8,532 bases of DNA from assembly GCA_028717105.1 (NCBI GenBank), contig JAQUOM010000021.1:10776-19307 (forward strand), read 5' to 3'. A program made the position numbers and the translations under genes. Position 1 is the first letter of the stretch. Every line of letters starts with the position of its first letter. Origin of the DNA: Candidatus Omnitrophota bacterium (GTDB lineage Bacteria > Omnitrophota > Gorgyraeia > Velamenicoccales > Velamenicoccaceae). This document shows positions 1 to 5,612 of this stretch, piece by piece. The notes under the pieces were generated by a model. It did not search any database. It was not told where the DNA came from and saw only the letters and a program-made list of their open reading frames with translations.

Positions 1-344
1 CGGGGTCTGCGGCCCGATGCGATAAGGACCGAACGGCACGCGTAGGAATTTTTCTCGCTCTCAACGGCAAACTCGTCCTCGTTCGCCTTAACGACCCGTT
101 TCACCGGCTCATTTCTATAAAAACGGATGCTGAACTTTTTGAGGTGTTCCTCGAACTTTGCGGCAAGGTCCGGCCCCGTAATAAACTGGTAGCCGGTATA
201 ATTTTCCACATCGGCGCTCAAGGCCGTCTGTCCGCCCAGATCCTCGCTGACAAGGATAAAATCGATCTTTTTGCGGGCGGCATAGATCGCCCCCGTTATC
301 CCCGCAGGGCCCGCGCCGATAATCACCAGATCGAATATCTGCAT
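1..344 (-). CDS. Thioredoxin reductase-like FAD flavoprotein, N-terminal part (cut by window edge)
   Basis: The ATG at 344-342 opens a frame of 114 codons that runs off the left edge. The N-terminus is a beta strand followed by the dinucleotide-binding motif G10-A-G-P-A-G15, then IYAARK, GGQT at 37-40 and ENYTGY at about 47-52, which is the FAD half of the thioredoxin reductase/AhpF-type family. The last visible residues, IASGRRPR, match the strand that normally reads ATG before the NADPH domain. The redox CxxC and the NADPH domain lie outside the window, so disulfide reductase activity is inferred only. The gene follows glutaredoxin by 55 bases, which makes it a likely electron source for the glutaredoxin and thioredoxin-like neighbours. 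No Shine-Dalgarno sequence precedes the ATG. The frame stays open upstream through a GTG at 353-351, but the ATG gives the usual short lead into the FAD motif. Confidence 0.85.
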   Translation of the reverse strand, partial: MQIFDLVIIGAGPAGITGAIYAARKKIDFILVSEDLGGQTALSADVENYTGYQFITGPDLAAKFEEHLKKFSIRFYRNEPVKRVVKANEDEFAVESEKNSYACRSVLIASGRRP

Positions 345-371
345 AAACGGCACAACATCATCTGTGTCATC

Positions 372-401
372 AAAGCCGTTGACAGTTTTTTCAACAGCCT
401 T
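372..401 (-). other. RNA hairpin between glutaredoxin and flavoprotein genes
   Basis: The minus-strand transcript can form an 11-base-pair stem, arms 401-391 and 382-372, with an 8-base loop. Nine pairs are Watson-Crick and two are G-U. On the plus strand those two positions would be A-C mismatches, so the fold favours the mRNA sense. The stem covers the glutaredoxin stop codon. No U-tract follows, so it is not a typical terminator. It could be a processing, stability or translation-control element for the SD-less downstream gene. Confidence 0.4.
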
Positions 402-406
402 ATAAT
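379..406 (+). promoter_or_regulatory. Perfect consensus sigma-70 promoter, antisense to glutaredoxin
   Basis: The plus strand reads TTGACA at 379-384 and TATAAT at 401-406 with a 16-base spacer, so both hexamers match the consensus fully. Transcription would start near 413 and run through the glutaredoxin gene in the antisense direction. The TATAAT overlaps the last codons and stop of glutaredoxin. No plus-strand gene lies downstream in this window. The imperfect inverted repeat at 372-401 overlaps the promoter and could also be an operator. Confidence 0.5.
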
Positions 407-633
407 CCTAATTTTTTATCGATCCTGGGTTGATCAAACCCCACGATCACCTCGCCATCGATGACGACAACCGGAACCCCCATCTGTCCGGAAATATCAA
501 TCATCTCTTTCAGGGCAGCTTCATTGCCGGAAACATCGACATTCTCAAAAACGATGCCTTTGTCCGACAGATACTTCTTGGCACGGATGCAGTAGGGGCA
601 TGTCGGCGTAGAAAACACTTTCACGTTGGCCAT
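400..633 (-). CDS. Glutaredoxin-like protein, YruB type
   Basis: This complete 77-residue protein is the usual size for short NrdH/YruB-type glutaredoxins. The redox motif is C12-P-Y-C15 after the first beta strand (KVFSTPTCPYC). The conserved cis-proline is in GVPVVVIDG (P54), followed by the GFD turn and a C-terminal LGL. SGQMGVP is typical of the YruB subgroup. It should act as a small cytoplasmic dithiol electron carrier, reducing disulfides with electrons from glutathione or, given the adjacent gene, from the thioredoxin-reductase-like flavoprotein. The start at 633 has an upstream AGAGG five bases from the ATG. It lies 91 bases after the thioredoxin-ferritin gene and may be co-transcribed with it. 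A candidate antisense RNA covers the entire gene. Confidence 0.93.
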   Translation of the reverse strand: MANVKVFSTPTCPYCIRAKKYLSDKGIVFENVDVSGNEAALKEMIDISGQMGVPVVVIDGEVIVGFDQPRIDKKLGL

Positions 634-665
634 CTCGACCTCTCAGTTCCTCCGGGAATTTCTCT

Positions 666-685
666 GCCCGGAACCGGCCCCGGGC
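666..685. repeat. Short GC-rich inverted repeat in the gap before glutaredoxin
   Basis: GCCCGG at 666-671 and CCGGGC at 680-685 form a perfect 6-base stem with an 8-base loop. It lies in the 91-base gap between the thioredoxin-ferritin gene and glutaredoxin. No T-run follows on either strand. It may be a leader structure or simply a GC-rich coincidence. Confidence 0.25.
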
Positions 686-695
686 CTCCCGTCGC

Positions 696-729
696 AGGCG
701 TCGGGCCTTTCTTGAACCCGCCTTTTATT
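696..729 (+). terminator. Possible rho-independent terminator on the plus strand
   Basis: AGGCG-TC-GG at 696-704 pairs with CCCGCCT at 717-723 as a 7-base-pair stem with a 2-base bulge (701-702) and a loop of about 12 bases. TTTATT follows directly at 724-729. The T-rich side lies only on the plus-strand exit, so it would stop plus-strand (antisense) transcription. On the minus strand no U-tract follows the hairpin. The bulge makes it moderate in strength. Confidence 0.35.
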
Positions 730-1540
730 CAAACACTTTATTAAGCCAGCTGGATTGCTCCGGAATCTCCATCGAACTCTCCAATTCCCGGTCCTGAGTG
801 AATGACTTTTCCTTTTGAAGGACCTTCAAATGGCGGCTCGTTTCCGCGGCGATCTTCCTGAAAATATCTCTTTCGGAAGCCCGCATTTTTCTTTTGGCAA
901 GCTTCTTATAAAATACGAGCAGTTTCTCTTCCAGGCGGCCGGCCATCTTCATCGCCCCCACCAGAGAAAACCCGTGGGGTTTAAGCCTGTCCTTGACCAT
1001 CTCGTCCGTCGGCCTGTAGAACTCCTTCGTCAATTCCTTGTACTTCTTCTCTAATATCTCTTCGTGTGCCACGGCCTGGTGATGCAGTTGGCGGAAACGT
1101 TCTTTGACACGGCCGTTGCGGGCTGTAGCGCTGACATATTTATAAAAAAGCGCGACGGCGCTCTCCAGGTCGATCGCGTTCCGGCATTCCGCCTCAAGGC
1201 ACGCCGTCCCGGACCCTTGCCCGGCAACCAGGCGGATCTGTTCCAGAATCTCCTCTGTCTCGGGGAAATTCTCCTGGCGGCCGATCAGGCGGCCCTCCTT
1301 GAAATACAAAAGTGTCGGGATCACGCGTACGCTATATTCCTGCCACCGCTTATTCTCATTGATGTTGAGCCGAAAAAAAAGCATCTGGTCGGAATAATCC
1401 CGCGCCGCCTCTTTGATGCGTTCCGCCATCGTCTTGCAAATAATACATTCGGGGCTGGCGCATTCCAAAAGGACCGGGAGCGACGCCTTGAGGACCAGCG
1501 TATTGAATTGCGTATCGTTGATTTCTACAAGTTTGATCAT
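725..1540 (-). CDS. Thioredoxin domain fused to a ferritin-like (rubrerythrin-type) domain
   Basis: The protein has 271 residues and two domains. Residues 1-105 form a thioredoxin fold with the redox pair C32-I-I-C35 in place of the usual CGPC and the cis-proline in VIP74T. Residues 119-245 form a four-helix ferritin-like bundle. Each half carries the helix pattern ExxxxxFY (E125/F131Y132 and E203/F209Y210) and then a histidine (H158, H236). The glutamate expected three residues before each histidine in the rubrerythrin ExxH motif is Ala155 and Thr233, so the di-iron site may be altered or lost. The linker has an extra pair, C113 and C118. The likely role is cytoplasmic thiol-redox or peroxide handling. 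The start has AGGGTG eight bases upstream. It heads the redox block with glutaredoxin and the flavoprotein. Confidence 0.8.
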   Translation of the reverse strand: MIKLVEINDTQFNTLVLKASLPVLLECASPECIICKTMAERIKEAARDYSDQMLFFRLNINENKRWQEYSVRVIPTLLYFKEGRLIGRQENFPETEEILEQIRLVAGQGSGTACLEAECRNAIDLESAVALFYKYVSATARNGRVKERFRQLHHQAVAHEEILEKKYKELTKEFYRPTDEMVKDRLKPHGFSLVGAMKMAGRLEEKLLVFYKKLAKRKMRASERDIFRKIAAETSRHLKVLQKEKSFTQDRELESSMEIPEQSSWLNKVFE

Positions 1541-1560
1541 TGTTTTATCACCCTGATTTC

Positions 1561-1589
1561 ATCTTACCATGAATCCAGGACAGGCGCAA
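1561..1589 (-). promoter_or_regulatory. Possible extended -10 promoter for the thioredoxin-ferritin gene
   Basis: On the minus strand TTGCGC (1589-1584), a 17-base spacer and TGG-TAAGAT (1569-1561) resemble a weak -35 with an extended -10 (TGn). The start site would be near 1554, about 14 bases before the ATG, which places the AGGGTG ribosome-binding site at the very 5' end. The hexamers match consensus only in part, so this is tentative. Confidence 0.3.
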
Positions 1590-1613
1590 TCGCACAGAAG
1601 GGACAGGCCTGTC
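1578..1613. repeat. GCCTGTC repeats: palindrome plus direct copy, possible operator
   Basis: A perfect 12-base palindrome, GACAGGCCTGTC, lies at 1602-1613, just beyond the pgeF stop in the intergenic region. An 8-base direct copy, GGACAGGC, occurs at 1578-1585 and 1601-1608, 23 bases apart. The nearer copy lies in the candidate promoter spacer of the thioredoxin-ferritin gene. Three GCCTGTC half-sites within 36 bases could form a regulator site. No known regulator consensus is recognised. Confidence 0.3.
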
Positions 1614-1619
1614 TGCGGC

Positions 1620-2357
1620 CTAAACCAATAGCCGCAGGACCGATATATTGCGGCCGGCGGCCGGGCCGCTCTGCCTGTAAGAATGGAATTCATCCGCGCG
1701 GCAACAGGTGCAAATGCCGCTGTCTAAGATCCGTTGCGCAGGCACGCCTTCCGCCTCCAATTCCATGCGGGCGCCCAGGGCCAAATCCATAAAAATCCCT
1801 CTGTCCTGGCGCCGCGCGGCCCCCGGAAAAAACGACAGGAACTCTTCGCCGACCTCGTAACAGCACGAACGGATAGCCGGGCCAAAACCCGCGACGATAT
1901 CACCGGGACAGCTCCCATACGACGCAGCCATAACGCCCAGGACACGCGAGAGAATACGCCCCTGCAGGCCTCGCCATCCGGCGTGCGCGATCGCGATAAC
2001 TCTTTTTTCAGGATCGACCAGAAAAACAGGCAGGCAATCGGCGGTCAAAACGGAAAGAGCGACTTCTTTTTCCGACGTAACCAGGGCATCGGTCTCCTGA
2101 AGGGCGGTTTTTCTCCCGGACACGCCGGCCCCCCGGTCGCGTTTACCTGCAATCCGGACGCGCGTGCCGTGGATCTGGCAAGGACACACCAGCTTTCCGG
2201 CATCGATGCCCGCCTGACGCAATGCCAGGCGCCGGCCGCGGCTTTCAAAAGCCAAATCCAGGGGTTTAGCCGTAAAAAATGCCTCCACCCCGAACTTGCC
2301 GAAGGGCGCAAGGACATAGCGGCCTTTTTCTTTCTGCAATATGAGGGGTACGGTCAT
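1620..2357 (-). CDS. pgeF: PgeF/YfiH-family protein (multicopper polyphenol oxidase-like fold)
   Basis: The protein has 245 residues and carries the family motifs in order: CQIHG (H63), LTADCLPV (C108), AHAGWRG (H125), GPAIRSCCYEVG, and near the C-terminus CTCCRADEFHSYR and GRNISVLRL. H63, C108 and H125 correspond to the conserved metal or catalytic site. Members have been reported as purine nucleoside-active enzymes, and E. coli YfiH (PgeF) prevents misincorporation of wrong residues into peptidoglycan precursors, so a cytoplasmic housekeeping or quality-control role is expected. The N-terminal loop that usually reads STRxGGVS..PY.SLNL is missing: FFTAKPLDLAF is followed directly by a helix. 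The ATG overlaps the stop of the DUF167 gene (ATGA), which implies translational coupling. The pairing of DUF167 and PgeF is common in bacteria. Confidence 0.9.
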   Translation of the reverse strand: MTVPLILQKEKGRYVLAPFGKFGVEAFFTAKPLDLAFESRGRRLALRQAGIDAGKLVCPCQIHGTRVRIAGKRDRGAGVSGRKTALQETDALVTSEKEVALSVLTADCLPVFLVDPEKRVIAIAHAGWRGLQGRILSRVLGVMAASYGSCPGDIVAGFGPAIRSCCYEVGEEFLSFFPGAARRQDRGIFMDLALGARMELEAEGVPAQRILDSGICTCCRADEFHSYRQSGPAAGRNISVLRLLV

Positions 2358-2587
2358 CTTTTACCGACAGAATGGATTTCGACAACCTTGGAATGCGCAT
2401 GGAGGCCCCGCGTGATGCGCACATCGGTCTTGCGGACACCAAAATGTCCGGCGAGGAGTTCGATCAAAGCCTTGTTGGCCTTCCCTCTTTCCGGCGCCGC
2501 TGTTACATAGACCTTGCAAGCGCCCGCCGCGTCGAGAGCGACCTTATTGCGGGAGGCCTTCGGAATGACCCTGACTTCAAGAATCAC
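2354..2587 (-). CDS. DUF167 (YggU) family protein
   Basis: This 77-residue protein covers the whole small DUF167 fold. It opens with the strand LEVRVIPKASRNKV, followed by VYVTAAPERGKANKALIELLAGHFGV, the most conserved block, and then GLHAHSKVVEI, which corresponds to the usual GxxSRxKxVxI. The family's biochemical role is unknown. Members often sit beside pgeF, as here. The start is GTG at 2587-2585 with AGAGGA five bases upstream. It lies inside the end of rmuC, an overlap of 11 bases, and the 3' end overlaps pgeF by 4 bases, so the three genes are almost certainly one mRNA. Confidence 0.9.
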   Translation of the reverse strand: MILEVRVIPKASRNKVALDAAGACKVYVTAAPERGKANKALIELLAGHFGVRKTDVRITRGLHAHSKVVEIHSVGKR

Positions 2588-3743
2588 GAGGTTCCTCTAA
2601 AAGGACTGTTTCGTCGGTATGACGCAGGTCTTCTATCTTCTTGAATTGCCTGTCGAGCTGATTCTTGCGCGTTGTGAGGAGCGCATCGTACTCCTTCTGC
2701 GCATCTCCCAGCCGCTCGCCGATCTTCTCCAAAGACACACAAAACGCCTGGTATTGTTTCTTGAAAGACTCCAGGACCGTAAAAATCTGGCGCGTCGTGC
2801 CCTCCAGCCGGAACATATCCATGGCCTGGCGGATCACGGCCAAGATCGCATACAATGTCAAAGGCGAACAGAAGATCACCCGCTGCTTCATGGCCTCATC
2901 GAGGATCGTCCGGTCGTTCTGATTGATAAAAGAATAGACCTGCTCATTCGGAATAAAGACAATAACGTAATCCAGGGTCTGCTGCTGGGGATCGATATAA
3001 TCCCGCGTCGTCACCTCTTTGATGCGCTGGCGCACGTCGCGCAGGAACTGCATCCGGAAAGCCTCTTTCTCCGTGTCGGCCTTGGCCTCGAAGAACCTCT
3101 GATAATTCATCAGGGGAAACTTAACGTCCATGTTAAGCTTCAGGCCCTGCGGCAGAAAAAACGTATAATCCGGCCGTGCCGCCCCCTGGGCCTTCTGCTT
3201 GGCATAATTGACTCCTTCGATAAAACCCGCCAGGCGCAGGACGTCCTCCGCCATGCGCTCGCCCCACTGGCCGATGGCCTTGGTGCTGGCCAGGGCCATC
3301 CGAAGATGGTCCGTCGTTTCCTGAAGCCGGGACGTCTCCGTATTCATCCGTTCGATATCTTTTGAAAGTTTCGCAAACTTGTCCACCCGGTCCTTTTCCA
3401 AACCGTCCATAAGTTCCTTGACGCGGAACAATTCCGCTTTCATCTCTTCCAGGCTCTTGTCGATCAGCTCTTTTTTACCGATCAGGTCTTTTTCTCCCAT
3501 GGCGCTCAAGCTCTGAAACTTCTCGTGCGCCAGCCGCAGGAAGTCTTCGCTGTTCTTTGACAAGGCCTCCAGAGAAAGGGCCGCAAAGACCCCCTTGATC
3601 TGTTCGGCCACATGGCCCATCTGCTGCTGGTCTAAGGCCGCCTTTCTGCCAAAGGCACTCTTAAGCAAAAAAACAAGGCCTGCCAGCAGAAGGCCGGCAA
3701 CCACGCCTATAAAAATCTGGAACAAGGACATATCCATGGCCAT
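2577..3743 (-). CDS. rmuC: RmuC family DNA recombination protein
   Basis: The protein has 388 residues. An N-terminal membrane anchor (about residues 6-28, FQIFIGVVAGLLLAGLVFLL) is followed by a charged, heptad-rich coiled coil (about 35-150). The RmuC nuclease-like domain follows at about 155-355, with GQWGERMAEDVLRLAG, ARPDYTFFLPQG, LNMDVKFP and DYVIVFIPNEQVY, all typical motifs of this PD-(D/E)XK-related family. E. coli RmuC limits recombination at inverted repeats. A second coiled segment closes the protein. Three ATG codons are in frame at 3743, 3737 and 3731. None has a Shine-Dalgarno sequence, and the TATAAT element directly abuts the first, so translation may begin at 3737 on a leaderless mRNA. 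It is the first gene of the rmuC-DUF167-pgeF unit. Confidence 0.92.
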   Translation of the reverse strand: MAMDMSLFQIFIGVVAGLLLAGLVFLLKSAFGRKAALDQQQMGHVAEQIKGVFAALSLEALSKNSEDFLRLAHEKFQSLSAMGEKDLIGKKELIDKSLEEMKAELFRVKELMDGLEKDRVDKFAKLSKDIERMNTETSRLQETTDHLRMALASTKAIGQWGERMAEDVLRLAGFIEGVNYAKQKAQGAARPDYTFFLPQGLKLNMDVKFPLMNYQRFFEAKADTEKEAFRMQFLRDVRQRIKEVTTRDYIDPQQQTLDYVIVFIPNEQVYSFINQNDRTILDEAMKQRVIFCSPLTLYAILAVIRQAMDMFRLEGTTRQIFTVLESFKKQYQAFCVSLEKIGERLGDAQKEYDALLTTRKNQLDRQFKKIEDLRHTDETVLLEEPRDS

Positions 3744-3772
3744 ATTATAACGTAGGAATTTCTCGTCGTCTA
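3744..3772 (-). promoter_or_regulatory. Promoter for rmuC operon
   Basis: On the minus strand TAGACG (3772-3767, four of six consensus) and TATAAT (3749-3744, six of six) are separated by 17 bases. The expected start site seven bases after the -10 is 3737, which is the A of the second in-frame ATG of rmuC. It lies in the largest gap of the window, after a possible terminator. Confidence 0.55.
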
Positions 3773-3794
3773 TGCAACAGTGTTAAAACAAATG

Positions 3795-3844
3795 GGGGCA
3801 AAATAACCAAGATCCGGAATGCCCCGTTATTGTGAAACAGGGCA
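3795..3844 (-). terminator. Possible terminator after the DUF2156 gene, with alternative hairpins
   Basis: In the minus-strand RNA GGGGCA (3825-3820) can pair with TGCCCC (3800-3795) across a 19-base loop, followed by the U-rich CATTTGTTTT. The same CGGGGCA segment (3826-3820) can instead pair with TGCCCTG (3844-3838) as seven pairs with one G-U. The two folds exclude each other. The position between the DUF2156 stop and the rmuC promoter suits an operon end, but the long loop makes it weak. Confidence 0.35.
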
Positions 3845-3872
3845 CGGCCGGCAGGCAGGGTTATGGACGATT

Positions 3873-4778
3873 CTATTTTTTCTGGAGCGTATATTTCTTC
3901 ACCAGGCGGCATGGATGATAGGATTCTTTGGCCTGGCGTAACCCGGCCACGCCCAGGTCCTGCTCCCTGTTGACAAAAACATAACCCTGGGCCGCCTGTT
4001 CACAGAACATCTGGTTGATCGCCTGATAAATCCCGACAAAAGAACCATTGGCCTTTTCGATATGAATGACAAACGTCTGCGAATTTAAAGCCTCTCCCAG
4101 TGTCACGGCTTCAACCTTGCCATCGATGAGGATCATGGCCCCCTGCACACCCAGGGCCTCAAAATGACTAAGGATCTCGTGCATCGCCTCCCGCTCCCGG
4201 GCCAGGCCTTCGGTGCGTTGGCAATCCCTGGCCAAACACCACTCTTCTTCAAAATAAAAACACTTCTCGACATCCTCTGCCTTCATCACGCGATACTCAA
4301 AAGCACGGGCTTCTTTAAAACGCTTGATGAAATTCCTTTTGCCGTCGTAAGCCGTCCCCTTGAGCGCAACAAGGTCCTGCGTGCGGTAGAGGTAATCAAA
4401 ATGGTCCCGTTCTTCGGCCACGGCGAAAGCGCCGTCACCCTGAAAGGCCCGGACTGCCTCTTCCGGCATGCGGACAAAAGCCGCCGGCAGAGAAGAAGAC
4501 AGAAAGAAACAGCTTTCCACGACGGCCCGTTTCTTTCCCGCCGGACACAAAGGATCAAAGATGTCCAGGCGGCCGTCGCGGCGCGATACAACCAAAAAGA
4601 CCCCGTCCGCCTGGGACACACAAAAATCATACGCCTTGCGCCAGGCAAAAAGGTTCGTAAAAGTGTACTCCGATATCTCGGGCTGCTGACTGGCAAGAAG
4701 TGTGTCCAGAAGAGGCTTGTCGCCCAGCGTCAAAGGCCGCATATCGGGGAAACGAGGCACATTGTTCATCTGTGCCAT
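3873..4778 (-). CDS. DUF2156 protein (phosphatidylglycerol lysyltransferase C-terminal-like, double GNAT fold)
   Basis: The protein has 301 residues, no signal peptide and no membrane segment. Family features run in order: PEISEYTFTNLFAWR (33-47), DHFDYLYRTQDLVALKG (125-141), YDGKRNFIKRFK (144-155), a GNAT-like core with AMILIDGKVEAVTLGEAL (214-231) and HIEKAN (239-244), and the C-terminal NREQDLGVAGLRQAKESYHP (270-289). This is the catalytic-fold domain that MprF-type enzymes carry at their C-terminus to transfer an aminoacyl group from tRNA to phosphatidylglycerol. Standalone DUF2156 members lack the flippase domain and their acceptors are mostly unknown. It follows the ABC permease by 19 bases and ends the operon. 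The only in-frame starts are the ATG at 4778 and one three codons later; no strong SD is visible. Confidence 0.87.
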   Translation of the reverse strand: MAQMNNVPRFPDMRPLTLGDKPLLDTLLASQQPEISEYTFTNLFAWRKAYDFCVSQADGVFLVVSRRDGRLDIFDPLCPAGKKRAVVESCFFLSSSLPAAFVRMPEEAVRAFQGDGAFAVAEERDHFDYLYRTQDLVALKGTAYDGKRNFIKRFKEARAFEYRVMKAEDVEKCFYFEEEWCLARDCQRTEGLAREREAMHEILSHFEALGVQGAMILIDGKVEAVTLGEALNSQTFVIHIEKANGSFVGIYQAINQMFCEQAAQGYVFVNREQDLGVAGLRQAKESYHPCRLVKKYTLQKK

Positions 4779-4797
4779 CTCATAAGCTTCAGCGCTC

Positions 4798-5580
4798 TCA
4801 TCTCAACAACCTCTTTTTCATCAGGACGATGCCGATATAGCAGGAGGCGGCGGCCAAAACCAGAAGGACGAGAACGTCGGAAACGATGGATATCTCCAGG
4901 CGGCCCAGAAGAAGCCCGCGCAGGGCGGACACCAGGTATGCCAGAGGAAAAAAACGCGCCACGACCTGCGCCCATCCGGGAAGGGTCTGGAGGGGAAAAA
5001 AGACGCCGCTTAAAAGAAACATCGGCGTGATGAAAAGAAACACCGGAAAATTAAACATCTCGATGTTCTTGACGAAGCCCGTAAAGCACATCCCTAAACC
5101 GGCAAAAGCCATCCCCGCCAAAAAAGAAAGCGGCAGGACCCATAACCCCTGCGGCAGGGAAATAAGCCCGAACCCGATCAAGACGACAAACATGATCACG
5201 GCCGCCATAAAAGCCTTTGTCGCCCCCCAGACAAGCTCCCCGAAAATAATGTCTTCCAGCGTCAGAGGTGTCGAAAGGATGGCGTCGAAAGTCTTCTGGA
5301 AATACATCCGCACGAAAGACGCATATGTCGTCTCAAAAAACCCGTGGTTCATGACGGCCACGGCTACAAGCCCCGGCGCGATAAACGCCAGGTACGTAAC
5401 GTCTCGGCCCATATAAGAAACGTTTTGCACCAATCCGCCCAATCCGATCCCGAAGGCGAACAGATACAACACGGGCTCCAGAAGCGGCGGAATAAAATTA
5501 ACTTTCCAGGTCGCCTTGTAGACGTCGAAATTCCTCTGCCAGACGCGCCAGAATCTCCAACTCAAATTGTTCAAAACCAT
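4798..5580 (-). CDS. ABC-2 type transporter permease, NodJ-like
   Basis: The protein has 260 residues with six predicted membrane helices, at roughly 28-50, 60-82, 116-138, 144-166, 172-194 and 232-254. Family features include PPLLEPVLYLFAFGIGLG near the start, YLAFIAPGLVAVAVM, FQKTFDAILSTPLTLEDIIFGE (the cytoplasmic coupling region) and FLLSGVFFPLQTLPGWAQ before helix 6. This is the ABC-2/NodJ-DrrB type, which works as a dimer in the inner membrane with the ATPase encoded just upstream to export lipids, glycolipids or polyketide-type compounds. The substrate cannot be read from sequence. The start at 5580 is 32 bases after the ATPase stop and has no clear ribosome-binding site, so expression probably depends on coupling. 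Confidence 0.92.
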   Translation of the reverse strand: MVLNNLSWRFWRVWQRNFDVYKATWKVNFIPPLLEPVLYLFAFGIGLGGLVQNVSYMGRDVTYLAFIAPGLVAVAVMNHGFFETTYASFVRMYFQKTFDAILSTPLTLEDIIFGELVWGATKAFMAAVIMFVVLIGFGLISLPQGLWVLPLSFLAGMAFAGLGMCFTGFVKNIEMFNFPVFLFITPMFLLSGVFFPLQTLPGWAQVVARFFPLAYLVSALRGLLLGRLEISIVSDVLVLLVLAAASCYIGIVLMKKRLLR

Positions 5581-5612
5581 AGAAGCTGTTGGTTATGGGT
5601 CATTTCGTTGTA

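Larger units (their letters stand above)
413..729 (+). ncRNA. Candidate antisense RNA to the glutaredoxin gene
   Basis: The interval is defined by the consensus promoter at 379-406 and the terminator-like hairpin at 696-723. It would be about 315 nt long and complementary to nearly all of the glutaredoxin coding sequence plus its ribosome-binding site. Plus-strand reading frames within it show no protein-family features and look like shadows of glutaredoxin. This is inferred from signals only, with no expression evidence, so confidence is modest. Confidence 0.3.

Noticed and set aside
197..202. TATAAT on the plus strand inside the flavoprotein gene
   Set aside because: There is no -35-like sequence at the right distance; it is the reverse of the codons for Asn-Tyr-Thr in a conserved motif.
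1734..2644. Long plus-strand open frames opposite pgeF and DUF167
   Set aside because: They mirror well-supported minus-strand family members, have no recognisable domain, and are rich in Arg and Pro as expected for antisense of GC-rich coding DNA.
2619..3365. 248-residue plus-strand frame opposite rmuC
   Set aside because: It is a shadow of the RmuC domain. No motif, ribosome-binding site or promoter supports it.
42..3765. CGTAGGAATTT occurring near position 42 and again at 3751
   Set aside because: One copy is coding and the other lies in the rmuC promoter spacer. The match is 11 bases with no further similarity, so chance is the simplest explanation.
4766..4801. ATG at 4801 overlapping the permease stop as an alternative start for the DUF2156 gene
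   Set aside because: It is out of frame with the DUF2156 protein and opens only a very short peptide.
4164..5030. 288-residue plus-strand frame opposite DUF2156 and the permease
   Set aside because: It spans two real minus-strand genes and their junction, with low-complexity Arg-rich sequence at its end and no family signature.
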